DNA of 64,000 bases, taken from the NCBI RefSeq assembly GCF_017874425.1, contig NZ_JAGGLL010000024.1, forward strand, positions 1 through 64,000. Direction: 5' to 3'. Positions 26,982-38,610 of the stretch are shown here, one piece after another (position 1 is the stretch's first letter; every line of letters begins with the position of its first letter). The position numbers and the translations under genes were made by a program. The notes under the pieces are model-generated. The model had not been told where the DNA came from. It made no database searches and saw only the letters and a list, made by a program, of their open reading frames with translations. This DNA is from Clostridium punense (GTDB lineage: Bacteria; Bacillota; Clostridia; Clostridiales; Clostridiaceae).

Positions 26982-28746
26982 CAGCTACACCTCCTTCTGT
27001 TATTAATCTTTGGATTTCTCTTTCTAATTCTTCTTGGATTTCGTCTATTTTACTTATTCCGCTCTCATCTATATATTTAGCTCTTGCAATTTTATCCCTT
27101 AGTGGAAGAGCTAAAATCTTGTCTAAATAAACACCATTATCTAGTGCTTTTACACCTTGTTTAAAGAAATTAATAACTAGTTTAAGCATTTTATATTGTT
27201 TATCTAAAGAAGCATAAGTATCAACCTCATGGAAAGCATTTTGTTGAAGATAATCTTCCCTTATAGATTTTGCCGCTTCTAATTTTAATCTATCTGCTTC
27301 TGATAAAGCATCTATTCCAACTAAACGAACGATTTCTTCAAGGTTTGCCTCTTCTTGTAACAATGCCATAGCTTCAATTCTTAACTCAGTCCAATCCTTA
27401 GCTACGTTCTCATTCATCCAAGTGCCTATTTTTTCTAGATATAAGGAGTAAGAGTTTAGCCAATTAATTGCTGGAAAATGTCTTCTATAAGCTAAGTTCG
27501 CATCAAGACCCCAGAATACTTTAACTATTCTAAGGGTTGCTTGAGTAACAGGCTCTGAGAGGTCTCCTCCTGGTGGTGAAACTGCACCGATTACAGTTAG
27601 TGCACCTTCTCTTTCATCCTCACTTAAACATACTACTTTCCCAGCCCTCTCATAAAATTCAGCAGCTCTTGATCCTAAGTATGCAGGATATCCTTCATCA
27701 CCAGGCATCTCCTCAAGTCTACCAGACATTTCTCTTAAAGCTTCAGCCCATCTTGATGTAGAGTCTGCCATAATAGCTACAGAGTACCCCATGTCTCTAA
27801 AATATTCTGCAATAGTTATTCCGGTATAAATGGAAGCTTCTCTTGCTGCAACAGGCATGTTTGATGTATTTGCAATAAGTACAGTCCTCTTCATTAGAGA
27901 TTCACCGGTTTTAGGGTCTTTTAATTCCGGGAACTCATTAAGTACGTCTGTCATCTCATTACCACGTTCACCACAACCAACATAAACTACTATTTCAGCA
28001 TCTCCCCATTTAGCTAACTGATGCTGAACTACAGTTTTACCACTTCCGAAAGGACCAGGAACACAAGCTGTTCCACCTTTAGTTACTGGGAAAAATGTAT
28101 CTATTACTCTTTGGCCAGTAGTTAGTGGTTCAGCTGGATTTAACTTTTGTTTATAAGGTCTTCCTCTTCTAACGGGCCATTTTTGCATTAAAGTTAGCTC
28201 TTTTATCCCGCTAGTTGTTTCTACTTCACAAACTACAGTATCAACTGTAAAAGTTCCACCTTTAATAGTTCTTACTATTCCTTCTATGCTATTAGGAACC
28301 ATAATTTTTTGTGTAATTATAGAAGTTTCTTTAACTGTTCCTATGGTATAGCCGCCGGATACTTTGTCACCTTCTTTTACAGTAGGCACAAAATCCCATA
28401 ATTTTTCTCTATCTAAAGGAAAAACACTTACACCCTTTGTTAAAAAGTTTCCAGCCTTATCCCTTATAGCATTAAGAGGTCTTTGTATTCCATCAAACAT
28501 GGCTTCCATAAGTCCTGGTCCGAGTTCTACACTTAGGGGTTCGCCTGTAGTTTCTACAGGAGCACCTGGACCTAGTCCAGTGGTTTCTTCATATACTTGA
28601 ATTGAGGCTCTATCTCCTCTCATCTCGATTATTTCACCAATAAGACCTCTTTCTCCAACTTTAACAACGTCATATATATTAGCTTCGTCCATGTCCTTAG
28701 CAACAACTAAAGGACCTGAAACTTTTACTATTTTACCTATCTTCAA
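26974..28746 (-). CDS. ntpA: V-type ATPase subunit A (catalytic)
   Basis: Subunit A hydrolyses or makes ATP. The 590-residue protein has the P-loop [17 protein letters not shown] near residue 232, the A-specific non-homologous region (about 110-200), and [20 protein letters not shown]. No intein is present. The start codon is TTG at 28746, with GCAGGTAAG upstream. It follows subunit F by 17 bases. Confidence 0.97.
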   Translation of the reverse strand: MKIGKIVKVSGPLVVAKDMDEANIYDVVKVGERGLIGEIIEMRGDRASIQVYEETTGLGPGAPVETTGEPLSVELGPGLMEAMFDGIQRPLNAIRDKAGNFLTKGVSVFPLDREKLWDFVPTVKEGDKVSGGYTIGTVKETSIITQKIMVPNSIEGIVRTIKGGTFTVDTVVCEVETTSGIKELTLMQKWPVRRGRPYKQKLNPAEPLTTGQRVIDTFFPVTKGGTACVPGPFGSGKTVVQHQLAKWGDAEIVVYVGCGERGNEMTDVLNEFPELKDPKTGESLMKRTVLIANTSNMPVAAREASIYTGITIAEYFRDMGYSVAIMADSTSRWAEALREMSGRLEEMPGDEGYPAYLGSRAAEFYERAGKVVCLSEDEREGALTVIGAVSPPGGDLSEPVTQATLRIVKVFWGLDANLAYRRHFPAINWLNSYSLYLEKIGTWMNENVAKDWTELRIEAMALLQEEANLEEIVRLVGIDALSEADRLKLEAAKSIREDYLQQNAFHEVDTYASLDKQYKMLKLVINFFKQGVKALDNGVYLDKILALPLRDKIARAKYIDESGISKIDEIQEELEREIQRLITEGGVADV

Positions 28747-28763
28747 GTTTCTTACCTGCCTTT

Positions 28764-29072
28764 CTATAAAATATTAACACCTACAGCCTTCTCAACATTA
28801 TCACTAATTCTTTTCTTTCCTATATTTAAACTTCCTTGATTACTTGGTATTAAAATGATTGCAGGAATCATTTTTGTATTATATCTTTGAATAGTTTCTT
28901 CTAAATGTTGAGCAAGTTGTTCTGTTACAAAAATTACAGCATAATTTTCAAAGGCCATTCTATCGATTCTCTTTCTTGCTTCCTCAACTTCAATTACAGG
29001 AAAAACATCTATGCCGATTGCTTTGAAGGCTAAAATTGAGTCCTTATCGCCTACTACTCCTACCTTATGCAT
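28764..29072 (-). CDS. ntpG: V-type ATPase subunit F
   Basis: Subunit F (NtpG) binds the rotor shaft D. The roughly 102-residue Rossmann-like protein begins [20 protein letters not shown] and has [17 protein letters not shown], both diagnostic. An ATG at 29072 overlaps the subunit C end by 8 bases; a GTG at 29081 would give MTYM and resembles the E. hirae start, so the exact start is open. Confidence 0.93.
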   Translation of the reverse strand: MHKVGVVGDKDSILAFKAIGIDVFPVIEVEEARKRIDRMAFENYAVIFVTEQLAQHLEETIQRYNTKMIPAIILIPSNQGSLNIGKKRISDNVEKAVGVNIL

Positions 29073-30066
29073 ATATGTCACGCAACCTTTCTTTGATTAC
29101 TTCTGTTGGAACATTATTTATCTTTCCAACCATTATAATCCTTATGATTTTAATTTCATTCTCCTTGGCTAAGATATAAGAGACTATTGGCTCTGGTCCA
29201 AAGTTAATTCTTTTTGCATCTTTAGCTTTATCAATTATATAATTATCAAAAAGAACTTCTATAGAAGAAAAGTTACCTGTACTGTTATATTCCTCTAAAA
29301 TTGATGTTAATATTTTCGTATAAGAAGACTTGGAAATACTATTAATAAAATTTTCTAAAGTATCATTAATTCCATATATAAATATAGATTTTTCTATGTT
29401 TCCTTCAGGAATTAATATATTCTCAAGAAATTTACTATCTTTATTTTGTTTCTTTACTCTTAACATAGACTTAATATTTGCTATATCAATTGAAGATTTA
29501 ACATAATTGATAATAAATTCTATTTCAGTATCTAGAGCACTCTGTAGAATGTGTTTATACATATATTTATCTAATATAATGTCCACATTCTGTGGATCCT
29601 TACTTTGTGAAAAGTCTTCCTCTACCTTTTTAATGGCTTCTCTCATCAATGGAGGTAAATCTTTTATTTCCCCTGAAAGCACCATTGTTTTTAAGTTCTC
29701 AACGGAAACTGTCCCAATAGGAATTAAAAGACTGGTAAAATCCCTGCCTCCTAATTTTCCCTTTTCTAAAACTTTAATATTATGGTAATCATATCTTAGA
29801 CTCATAATATCTACAATAGATTTATCAGGTGTTAGCTTATACATATTTGAATATAAGTTTTTTAATTGTTCCCTCAGCATATCTTCATAACTATGCACAT
29901 TATTAACATCGCTAAGGCTTTCCCCGTACTCAGTTTCTTGAAGGATTTTAAGAACTTCTTCTGGGGTTTCACCTTCTAATAATCTTTCTATCTTAACTTT
30001 ATCAAGGAGTCTTTTTTCAATAACTCTTAATCGAGCTACAGCATGGGTAAAATCCATTCTGTCCAT
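29065..30066 (-). CDS. ntpC: V-type ATPase subunit C
   Basis: Subunit C (d-like) is the helical funnel joining the rotor shaft to the K ring. The 333-residue protein has three helical repeats, with [18 protein letters not shown] typical of the family. AAGGAGG lies nine bases before the ATG at 30066. It follows subunit E by 14 bases. Confidence 0.94.
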   Translation of the reverse strand: MDRMDFTHAVARLRVIEKRLLDKVKIERLLEGETPEEVLKILQETEYGESLSDVNNVHSYEDMLREQLKNLYSNMYKLTPDKSIVDIMSLRYDYHNIKVLEKGKLGGRDFTSLLIPIGTVSVENLKTMVLSGEIKDLPPLMREAIKKVEEDFSQSKDPQNVDIILDKYMYKHILQSALDTEIEFIINYVKSSIDIANIKSMLRVKKQNKDSKFLENILIPEGNIEKSIFIYGINDTLENFINSISKSSYTKILTSILEEYNSTGNFSSIEVLFDNYIIDKAKDAKRINFGPEPIVSYILAKENEIKIIRIIMVGKINNVPTEVIKERLRDIYA

Positions 30067-30080
30067 TTTGTTAAACCTCC

Positions 30081-30686
30081 TTAGTTTCCATCAAATAAAA
30101 TTTTATTTACCCCATATTCAAGTTCATCTCTGAAGGAGGAAATCATTGACTTAAAAGAGTTATTTATTTCAATTCCACCTTTAGTTAAAATATATCCACC
30201 ATTTAAATCCCTAGTCTCATCGCTAAACTCTATGTTACCTATTTTGCCATTAGCAATTAGCATATTGTTTAACTCCTCTAAAAAGTTCTGTGGAAGTTTA
30301 GCTTTGTCATCAATGGACATGATTATTTTTTCATCTCCATCTATATCCAAAGACAATATGGAAGTTTTTACATATTGTTGAAACACCTCTAGATTAATCT
30401 TAGATAGCCTATGTTCTGCTTCCTTAAAAACCTTATCCATTACCTCCTGCTTTGCTAAAAGTTTTTTATTTCTTACCTCTAGCTCTGCTTTAGATATAGC
30501 TCTATCAATAATGGCTTTTGCCTCTAAAGTTGCACTTTCAAGAATTATCGAAGTAACCTTACTTGCGGCTTCAACTTTTTTACTTATTATTTCTGCTTCT
30601 TTGTTTTGAGCTTCCTTTAATATACTATCTGCTTTAAATTCAGCATCTTTAATTATCTTAGAAGTTAAGTTTTCTAAATTAGACAT
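30081..30686 (-). CDS. ntpE: V-type ATPase subunit E
   Basis: Subunit E forms the peripheral stalk with the small H/NtpF-like subunit. The first 110 residues are a long Ala/Glu/Lys-rich helix, then a small globular end with LNGGYILTKGGIEINNSF. I prefer the ATG at 30686, with AAGGG ten bases upstream, over the GTG at 30695. Confidence 0.93.
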   Translation of the reverse strand: MSNLENLTSKIIKDAEFKADSILKEAQNKEAEIISKKVEAASKVTSIILESATLEAKAIIDRAISKAELEVRNKKLLAKQEVMDKVFKEAEHRLSKINLEVFQQYVKTSILSLDIDGDEKIIMSIDDKAKLPQNFLEELNNMLIANGKIGNIEFSDETRDLNGGYILTKGGIEINNSFKSMISSFRDELEYGVNKILFDGN

Positions 30687-30703
30687 GTACTTCACACCCT
30701 TAA

Positions 30704-31180
<477 letters not shown>

Positions 31181-31193
31181 TTATTCCTCCTCA

Positions 31194-33164
31194 TTATTTG
31201 TTATTTTTTGAAATATTATAGTACTTTGAAGTAAATTTAAGTGGTTCAAAGGCTTTACCTCCACCCTCATAAAACTTACCAAAGTATTCAAGATACTGTA
31301 ATCTACTTGTATGAACATATGAACCTAAAGCATTAATTAATAAGTTAAAGATATGTCCGAAAGTGAAAATGATAACTGCAAATATTATTGCAAAAATTGA
31401 TTTCCCTAACATACCTACCATAATGTTAAAGGCTGATCCTATAAAGCCTGTTGCTAGTCCTAAGGCAGCAAGTCTAGTATAAGATACTAAGTCTCCTACA
31501 TAACCTGTAATTCCATATAAAGAGTAGAAACCAGTTCCTAGTTTTGCCCCAATGGATTTTTCTCCCCTTCCATGGGTAAGTATAATAAGAATCATTGAAA
31601 TTACAGTAATAATCCCTGCAACTCTTACTATCTGTGGGCTAAGATTAAGAGACTCTCCTGAACCTAGTGCACTAACAGCCCATATAATCGACCCAGTTAA
31701 TGTGAAATACCAAAGCCCCGCATCTAGGAATGCTGCTAGTGGTTTTCCATCTCTAATAAGTATATAAGCTTTAATTCCTAATCCAACAAATATTTGAATT
31801 AATCCCATAGCTATAGATACAAGCATTAATAAACCTACATCACTCTCAGGAGTCATCCAAACTGGTGGTATCTTAATTGCTCCTCCAAAATAACTTCCAT
31901 AGAGCACACCCCAAACAATTGTGGATACACTTAAATAAAGAAACATCTTAACAGTTTTTCTCATATCTTTATCCAAATTGAATCTTGATAATGCAAAACC
32001 TGTAGCTAATAACATTAAGATTCCATACCCAGCATCAGATAACATCATTCCGAAAAACAGAATATAAAATGGTGCGAATAATGGTGTGGGATCTATTTCT
32101 TTATACCTTGGTATGCTATACATGGCAGTTATAGGCTCAAAAGCTGAAAACACACTGTTATTTTCTAGCAAGGTTGGAGCATCGTCACCTTCTGCTTCGG
32201 AAAATTCAATATAATAGTCCTCACCAAGAGTGTGATGTAAAACCTCCATGAACTTATCATGGCTTTTACTTGGATAATGTCCTTCCATAGCAATAATTTT
32301 GTCACTTTTCAGGAATTTTTCCATGGATTTAAGTCTAATTAACTTATTTTCGTAGTATTCATATACCATTTTAAATTCTTCTAAGTGTATTGCATAATTT
32401 TTAATTTCACCAGTAACTGTATTATTAGATTGCTTTAATTCATCAATTTTTTCTTTATAACCTTTAATAATCTCTTTTGGAACTCCCTCATAATTTAAGG
32501 AAGCCTTGCTAAAAGAATACTTTTTTAGTAACGCATTTGCTAACTCTTCTTCTTCTTTATGGAAAATCATGAGTAAATTAGCTTCTCTAGTATTTTCACT
32601 AATTACTTCTGCATAGTATCCCTGAAAACTTTCATGTAGCTCGTTTCTCACTGATTCCATAAACACTTGAGGAATAACTCCTAAAAAACTTATTGATGAT
32701 TTTAAACTGTTAAGTCCAAGGAGCGGTGTATCTAAATTCGCCCAAGGTAGAAGTTCTTCAATATTGCTAAGAAGTTTAGATATTTCACTTTTGTTCTTAT
32801 TAATAAGATTTTCTTTCTCCTTTAATTGGGCATAAATATCTCTCCAATTAGACTTTGAAACCATCTCTGATAGTGTTTCATAGGAAACGTCTTTTTTTCC
32901 CTCTTTCAAGCTTTTTATCATACCAACTTTAGTACTATACTCGCTTAAAAGATCTATTCCAAACTTAATTTTTGATAACTCACCTTCGATTTCAGATATT
33001 TCTATGCTCTCACTATTTCTTTTTAGTTCGTTAAAACTAGTTTCTTCATCATCTAAAAGATATGCAAACTCTACATTTTCAAAGTTTTGTAACTTTTCGA
33101 GCAAAGAATACTTTTGTGATTCAAAGGCTAAAAGCGTAAATTTATTCATCTTAACTATTGCCAT
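31194..33164 (-). CDS. ntpI: V-type ATPase subunit I (a-like stator)
   Basis: Subunit I holds the ion half-channels. The first 370 residues are cytoplasmic and coiled-coil rich. The C-terminal 280 residues contain about seven membrane helices, beginning FAPFYILFFGMMLSDAGYG; the essential Arg lies in SYTRLAALGLATGFIG. The 656-residue length is normal. The start overlaps the end of the upstream stalk gene by 14 bases. Confidence 0.96.
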   Translation of the reverse strand: MAIVKMNKFTLLAFESQKYSLLEKLQNFENVEFAYLLDDEETSFNELKRNSESIEISEIEGELSKIKFGIDLLSEYSTKVGMIKSLKEGKKDVSYETLSEMVSKSNWRDIYAQLKEKENLINKNKSEISKLLSNIEELLPWANLDTPLLGLNSLKSSISFLGVIPQVFMESVRNELHESFQGYYAEVISENTREANLLMIFHKEEEELANALLKKYSFSKASLNYEGVPKEIIKGYKEKIDELKQSNNTVTGEIKNYAIHLEEFKMVYEYYENKLIRLKSMEKFLKSDKIIAMEGHYPSKSHDKFMEVLHHTLGEDYYIEFSEAEGDDAPTLLENNSVFSAFEPITAMYSIPRYKEIDPTPLFAPFYILFFGMMLSDAGYGILMLLATGFALSRFNLDKDMRKTVKMFLYLSVSTIVWGVLYGSYFGGAIKIPPVWMTPESDVGLLMLVSIAMGLIQIFVGLGIKAYILIRDGKPLAAFLDAGLWYFTLTGSIIWAVSALGSGESLNLSPQIVRVAGIITVISMILIILTHGRGEKSIGAKLGTGFYSLYGITGYVGDLVSYTRLAALGLATGFIGSAFNIMVGMLGKSIFAIIFAVIIFTFGHIFNLLINALGSYVHTSRLQYLEYFGKFYEGGGKAFEPLKFTSKYYNISKNNK

Positions 33165-33477
33165 TGAAATTCACTATCCTCTCAATTACTAAATTTACAG
33201 CTGAATTAAACTTATCCTGGTCAATATTTATTATTTTACTAATTTGCTCATCCCCCAATCTTATAATCGGTTCTGTTTTAACTCTTCCTTCTAGAGTAGC
33301 ATTTTCCTTAATAGTTTTTGCTTCCTCCTCTGCTTTATTCACTAGAGAATCATATTGGCTTTCCCCTTGAATTTCTGCATTTTTTATAACACTTTTACTG
33401 CTTTCTATTGCCTTTTCTAGAATAGCTGCTGCAGTATTTTCTGCTTCCTTGATTTTACTAATTGCTTCTGTAGCCAA
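33151..33477 (-). CDS. V-type ATPase stalk subunit H (NtpF-like)
   Basis: This 108-residue helical protein is the first gene of the ATPase operon. Its Ala/Glu/Lys-rich coiled coil (AISKIKEAENTAAAILEKAI) is typical of the small partner of subunit E in the peripheral stalk, called H in archaeal nomenclature and NtpF in Enterococcus. It starts with TTG at 33477, with AAGGTGGTGA upstream. Its end overlaps subunit I. Gene order H-I-K-E-C-F-A-B-D matches E. hirae ntpFIKECGABD. Confidence 0.88.
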   Translation of the reverse strand: MATEAISKIKEAENTAAAILEKAIESSKSVIKNAEIQGESQYDSLVNKAEEEAKTIKENATLEGRVKTEPIIRLGDEQISKIINIDQDKFNSAVNLVIERIVNFNGNS

Positions 33478-33974
33478 GATATCACCACCTTTAGTATGTT
33501 ATATATTGATAGTAGGTATAATAATATAGTATGCAATACCATATTACACCATTGTGCTAACTTTTTAAAGTGTTATGTTATGTTTTTCACTATTATATCA
33601 AATTGTTAAACTTATTTCAACATTGTAACTTTTCTGAAAACTTATCATTATATTTAACTTTTATGTTCACAAATTATTTACATTTTAACTTCACTTACAC
33701 AATTTGTCCAACTGAAATAATTACTAAGAATATTTTGTTAAACACGTTTATTTACATTGGTATTTTTTATATTTTTTTATTTTTTTAAATTCAATGAATA
33801 CTTAGTATAACTTTGATTTTATTTAGTCACTTATAGACCAATGAAATATAGAAAACATCAAATTATAAGTTTAGCCCTCATTCCTTCTAATATTTAGGGA
33901 ATCAATCGCTTGTATTCTTGATTCCCTAAATACTTTTGCACTAAATAAATGTTTAAAGCTAAATAATTTGTTAT
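33478..33974. other. Intergenic region upstream of the V-ATPase operon
   Basis: The 500 bases hold the ATPase promoter region (right after 33480) and, at 33891-33932, a strong terminator. The rest is AT-rich without ORFs of value. Confidence 0.4.
33891..33932. terminator. 15-bp terminator after the radical SAM gene
   Basis: TATTTAGGGAATCAA (33891-33905) and its exact complement (33918-33932) enclose a 12-nt loop. Confidence 0.75.
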
Positions 33975-35666
33975 TTAAATAAATATATATGAATTATCAA
34001 TATTTGAAAAGGCAATATAAAAATTTTCTTGTACAATCTTACCTTCATTTATAAAAGCTTTTATATTAAAATTAAACTTATGTACCACATAATCATTTAA
34101 TTTTTTTACTCTCCCACTTTCAAGTAACCTTTCCTTAATAACTCTTTCCTCATTTTTTTCAATCTTGTTTTCTAAGAATATAGGAATACCCTTCTTTTTA
34201 TTAAATCTTAGGTAGTCAAACTTAACAATATCCTTTATAAAATCGCTATTTTCTATGTTATTGCTTTCATTAAACTCTATAAATACCTTATAATAATCTG
34301 CTGAAGAAATATTTCTCTTAAAATAACCTTGTTTTTCAAAGAACTTAGATAATTCGTAGTAAAAATCAAAGGATGTTTCAAACTTCTTAGAACCAATGAA
34401 GCAATTTAAGATGTTGCTAAATTTACCGCTATTTAGATATTTGTCCACCACATGTTCTACTTTCTTTAAAATTATAAGTTCATCATAGGAAATATCTTTT
34501 GTTTTTAAAATTTCATAAGGAGGGTAAGGTGATGCAACCATTCCCCATTCAGCAGCTTCTTCCCTCATAGAAGAACCTTTTATAAGCTTTAAAAATCCCA
34601 ACTGAAGCTCATCTGGCTTCACTTCATAAACTTGATTAAAGGAGTTTTTAAAGGACTGAAAATCCTCTCCTGGAAGCCCTGCTATTAAATCTAAATGTTG
34701 TTTAATATTTTTAAGTTTTTTCAGTTCCTCTACTTCTTTCTTTATGTCTGAAAAATCAATATGTCTATTAATATTCTTTAGTACTTGTTCATTAGTGCTT
34801 TGGACTCCTATTTCAAATTGAATGGTATTTGGCTTAGCAGCTGCTAGAATTTGTAATGATTCTTCATTTAAAAGGTCAGCTGAAATTTCGAAATGAAAAC
34901 TGCAATCTCCTCCTTCTTTTATTAAGAAGCTCCAAATCTCATTTGCAAACTTTTTATTACAATTAAAAGTTCTATCCACAAATTTTACTAACCTTACTCC
35001 TTTTTTTATAAAGAACCTTAAATCCTCTTTAACTCTCTCAATTTCTAAGAAACGGACCCCATGAGTAGTAGAAGATAAGCAATACTTACAATTAAAAGGG
35101 CATCCCCTTGACCCCTCATAATATACAATTTTATTGCTTAAATCATCCTGTTCATTATATGGAAAAATAATTTTATTCATATCTATTAACTGCCTTTTCC
35201 CACCATAGAACACTTTATTATTTTTCCTAGTGTATAGTCCTTTTATTCGCGTAAAATCTACATTTTCTTTATGTACATACTCAATTATTTTATGTTGAAT
35301 TAATTCTTTGTAGGTGTCCTCTCCTTCCCCCTCAATTACATACTCACCTGAATTTCTTTCTAAAAACTTCTCTGCATCAAAACTAGGCTCTGGCCCACCA
35401 TAAAAAATTTCTATCTTAGGATTAATTAATCTGATTAGTGTAGTTATTCTATTAATGAACTCTACATTCCAGATATAACATGAAAAACCTAGAAAACTAG
35501 GTTTTTCAGCTAAAATATCCTCAACAACTCTCTCAGGTCTATCATTAATTGAAAACTCCATCAATTCACAACTATAGTCTAACTGTCTTGTATAAGCCTC
35601 TAAGTACCTGATTGCTAAATTACTGTGAACGAATTTGGAGTTAACACCAACTAAAACTACTTTCAT
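33975..35666 (-). CDS. B12-binding radical SAM protein, DUF4080 type
   Basis: The 563-residue protein begins with a cobalamin-binding Rossmann domain (MKVVLVGVNSKFVHSNLAIRYL). A radical SAM core follows with the cluster motif CPFNCKYC near residue 195, YEGSRG before it and the late GLPGED motif. The C-terminal 190 residues correspond to the DUF4080-type extension. Such proteins do radical methylations or rearrangements, but the substrate is not known for this group. It begins 7 bases after a methyltransferase-like gene. Confidence 0.9.
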   Translation of the reverse strand: MKVVLVGVNSKFVHSNLAIRYLEAYTRQLDYSCELMEFSINDRPERVVEDILAEKPSFLGFSCYIWNVEFINRITTLIRLINPKIEIFYGGPEPSFDAEKFLERNSGEYVIEGEGEDTYKELIQHKIIEYVHKENVDFTRIKGLYTRKNNKVFYGGKRQLIDMNKIIFPYNEQDDLSNKIVYYEGSRGCPFNCKYCLSSTTHGVRFLEIERVKEDLRFFIKKGVRLVKFVDRTFNCNKKFANEIWSFLIKEGGDCSFHFEISADLLNEESLQILAAAKPNTIQFEIGVQSTNEQVLKNINRHIDFSDIKKEVEELKKLKNIKQHLDLIAGLPGEDFQSFKNSFNQVYEVKPDELQLGFLKLIKGSSMREEAAEWGMVASPYPPYEILKTKDISYDELIILKKVEHVVDKYLNSGKFSNILNCFIGSKKFETSFDFYYELSKFFEKQGYFKRNISSADYYKVFIEFNESNNIENSDFIKDIVKFDYLRFNKKKGIPIFLENKIEKNEERVIKERLLESGRVKKLNDYVVHKFNFNIKAFINEGKIVQENFYIAFSNIDNSYIFI

Positions 35667-35672
35667 ATCTTT

Positions 35673-36176
35673 TTAAATTCCTCTCTTTTTGCAAACTATA
35701 CTGAAGATGTTATCAGAGTGTTTTATATCTAAAACCTCGAAAAACTCTTTCAATACATTTATTATTTTTTCTTTTGAATTGTTTGTAAAGGGGTTTAAAC
35801 AATTAATTTTAAAATCTTTTAAAGTCTTATCTGGTAGAGACACTTTTATATTTCCTCTAAAAGTTTGAAGGGGTTTTTTGTCTATATCCCAAATATATAC
35901 ATATCCATTATTTCTTAAGCAATCACTAATATGCTCAAATAATTTCTTTTTTTCTCTACCATTGACTATGTTATGCAAGGAAAAAAATAATATACAAGAA
36001 TCATAATAATCGCTTTTCATACTTCCTGTATTTTCCCGTCCTTCTAGGTAATCTACATCTAAATCCTCATCATAGTATTTATAAACATTATAAATAACTC
36101 CATTATTATCTAATCCCACATCTAAAATATTGCCTCTAAACACTTCTTTTTCTAAACTAACAAAAATATTGTTCAT
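35673..36176 (-). CDS. Class I SAM methyltransferase-like protein
   Basis: The 167-residue protein has the glycine-rich motif I NILDVGLDNNG near its N terminus, an acidic motif II (VDYLEG), and the motif YYDSCILFFSLHNI and LRNNGYVYIWDID typical of Rossmann methyltransferases. It is short, so it may be a minimal or degenerate enzyme. It is tightly linked to the radical SAM gene and probably cotranscribed. Confidence 0.75.
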   Translation of the reverse strand: MNNIFVSLEKEVFRGNILDVGLDNNGVIYNVYKYYDEDLDVDYLEGRENTGSMKSDYYDSCILFFSLHNIVNGREKKKLFEHISDCLRNNGYVYIWDIDKKPLQTFRGNIKVSLPDKTLKDFKINCLNPFTNNSKEKIINVLKEFFEVLDIKHSDNIFSIVCKKRGI

Positions 36177-36235
36177 AATTTCACCTCTTTGGAATATTTT
36201 ACCATATATTTCTCCAAAGAGGTTTAAAATCCTTC

Positions 36236-36943
36236 TTAACTATATAATTTTCTATAATTTTCATAAAACATCAAAAGAAATCCAGAAGTAGTCTGATTTG
36301 CTCTTAACAGTATCTTGTCAGTTATTTTACTAAATCTTTCTTCTTTATTTTTTAGATTTTGAAATCTTCTCTCTATGCATACTGCATACTTAGTGTTTTC
36401 AGTAATATATTCTACTGGACTATTGAACTTAATTATCCCATGTCTAACATGATGTCTAAATCCTTTTGTAACCTCACTGATTACATAGGTTTCAAAGCCT
36501 TTGTGATTTCGCAATTTTCTCTTAGCATGGGCTGGTACAGTAGCATCCTGAATTAAATGGCATGCAGCTCCTAGAAAAAACATAGACTTCTCATATTCCT
36601 TATTTTTAGCGTAGCATATGGCAGTTTTATAGTACTTCATACACTCATCAGAAGCATTAGAAAATCCATAAAGACCTCCCCCTTCCTCATGATGGTAAAA
36701 ATGATTTGTACTTTTAAAATCTGAATCAGCCCATACCACACCCTTATTCAAAGCTTCCTCATATTTCTTGAAAAATTCATATTCCTCCACGTATCCATCA
36801 CTCTTCAGCATATCTAAGGCTTCTAAATTGATAAATTTATGCACTACACAATCTGTTCTTTTCACTTTTTTCTTTATAGGATTCACCATGTAAAGTACAA
36901 CTTTCATAGTATTACTGTAAGTGTTTTCTATTCGCTTTTTCAT
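36236..36943 (-). CDS. Zinc-dependent phospholipase C-like protein, no signal peptide
   Basis: The 235-residue protein resembles the catalytic domain of clostridial/bacillary phospholipase C: DCVVHKFINLEALDML, WADSDFKSTNHFYHH and GAACHLIQDATVPAHA supply His/Asp/Glu zinc ligands. The secreted enzymes use an N-terminal Trp freed by signal-peptide cleavage; here about 30 basic residues precede the first His and no signal sequence is seen. It may therefore act inside the cell or have lost a ligand. AAGGTGA precedes the ATG. Confidence 0.85.
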   Translation of the reverse strand: MKKRIENTYSNTMKVVLYMVNPIKKKVKRTDCVVHKFINLEALDMLKSDGYVEEYEFFKKYEEALNKGVVWADSDFKSTNHFYHHEEGGGLYGFSNASDECMKYYKTAICYAKNKEYEKSMFFLGAACHLIQDATVPAHAKRKLRNHKGFETYVISEVTKGFRHHVRHGIIKFNSPVEYITENTKYAVCIERRFQNLKNKEERFSKITDKILLRANQTTSGFLLMFYENYRKLYS

Positions 36944-37100
36944 AATTTCACCTTCAGTTTTAAAGTATTTGGATTTTTATAATTAATGTGTAAATTAATT
37001 TATGTTATTATAAGCCTTTATTAAAATTATATAACCAATTAAAAATAAGATTTAACTCTAATAAAATCCATGTTACTAGTATTTAGTTTTAATAATAATT

Positions 37101-38408
37101 TTATTTATATTTTCTTCTTAGTAATAATAATATTATTGAAACTATGGATGTCAAAGTTACAACTAGTAAACTTATATATAAATTATTTTTCATATATGCG
37201 GAATCCTTATTTTCATTTAACTTCATTGTGTATAAAATACCCGCATTATTTTCTAAAATTACTAGTTTATCATCTACCATTTTCATATTTGCGATACTAC
37301 TTTTAGATCCTAATTGAACTAAACTTTTAGGTCTCTCTTTCATATTTAAGGACAAAATCTCATTACAAATCTTATCGTAAAAAAACATAGTATCTTTATT
37401 TGACAGAGCTCCTTTAGCATCAATACAAAACGCTCCCAGTGATGTTACCTCATTATGTTGGTAAATGGGTGCAGGTGGATTACTTCCAGGGTGCTTCTCT
37501 AAAAGAAAATCATTAACTTTCCCCTGCTGATCTCCGAACCTTGGAGAGTTTATAGGATCACCACCAGTAAAGTCAGGGAATCCATGCCAAACACCCTTTT
37601 TTACTTCATATATATAATCTGAATCATTAATAACAGGTCTTAAACCTCTATTCTCCATTCCCCCAACAGTTGCATAAATCTTTCCTTCACTAGAAAAATC
37701 TATTCCATTTATATTTCTTATCCCCCAAGCAAAGGTCTCATAAGCTTTAGTTGTTAAATTATATATAAGTATTGTAGAATTTCCAATGCTGTTCCCTTCA
37801 ATAATTTGTCCTTTTATATTTTGAATGCCATTAGGTACAAAAGCTCCATTATTATTTTCTCCAAAACTTAATCCTTTTAAGGTTATTTTTTTTGCTGTAT
37901 AGTCATGATGATTAGGATAGTTAGAAAGCCATGTATTATCTGGACCTACAACTCCAGAGTTTGTAGCTGATCCCACTGTAACAAAAAGGTACTCTCCCTT
38001 TATCTTCATTAACATTCTAGGAAAATCTCCATAGTTTGGAATGTTCTCTATACAAGTATCTATTTGCTTACTTTTAAGATCATAAGAAATAACCTTATCA
38101 TTTGTAGCAATATATAGTTTGTTATTAAAATACTCAATGCTCCAAATATTAAAATTATTATCTTCAATTACCACATAACTCTTCCCATTCTTTTCAATGA
38201 TTACAATCTTATCTTTAAAAGCTATGTAATAGCTATCTTCATTGTCTTTAGTAAAATCCACTGAGTTTTCTAACCCCTTGTACTTCAATTGTACTTCTAT
38301 CTTTTTATCTGTGCAACTAATACTATACTGGTTATTATTTTTGCCTACCAAGAATACCGTCGTTATTGAAAATATTATTATCACTATCCATCCTATTAAT
38401 TTCTTCAT
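37101..38408 (-). CDS. PQQ-type sugar dehydrogenase-like beta-propeller, membrane-bound
   Basis: The 435-residue protein begins with an export/anchor helix (KKLIGWIVIIIFSITTVFLV) and ends with another hydrophobic helix and RRKYK, so the propeller lies outside. The fold resembles soluble glucose/sorbosone dehydrogenases: FAWGIRNINGIDFSSEGKIY, GVWHGFPDFTGGDP, and NPPAPIYQHNEVTSLGAF. Whether it binds PQQ or a quinone is unclear in an anaerobe. The ATG at 38408 is chosen for GGTGGGGGA just upstream. Confidence 0.8.
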   Translation of the reverse strand: MKKLIGWIVIIIFSITTVFLVGKNNNQYSISCTDKKIEVQLKYKGLENSVDFTKDNEDSYYIAFKDKIVIIEKNGKSYVVIEDNNFNIWSIEYFNNKLYIATNDKVISYDLKSKQIDTCIENIPNYGDFPRMLMKIKGEYLFVTVGSATNSGVVGPDNTWLSNYPNHHDYTAKKITLKGLSFGENNNGAFVPNGIQNIKGQIIEGNSIGNSTILIYNLTTKAYETFAWGIRNINGIDFSSEGKIYATVGGMENRGLRPVINDSDYIYEVKKGVWHGFPDFTGGDPINSPRFGDQQGKVNDFLLEKHPGSNPPAPIYQHNEVTSLGAFCIDAKGALSNKDTMFFYDKICNEILSLNMKERPKSLVQLGSKSSIANMKMVDDKLVILENNAGILYTMKLNENKDSAYMKNNLYISLLVVTLTSIVSIILLLLRRKYK

Positions 38409-38610
38409 AATATCCCCCACCATATATTTTCTTATTTTATATATATATTTAATATATATTTTAAAGATATAAAATATAGAATTATTTGTTTGACTAAAAT
38501 GGACATGAAAATTTTTATAATAATATTTACCAATCCCTTATAACCTGTTATGATAATTTGTATAATACATATACTATGTATTGTAGGTTTAAAACGAAGG
38601 AGGAATTATC

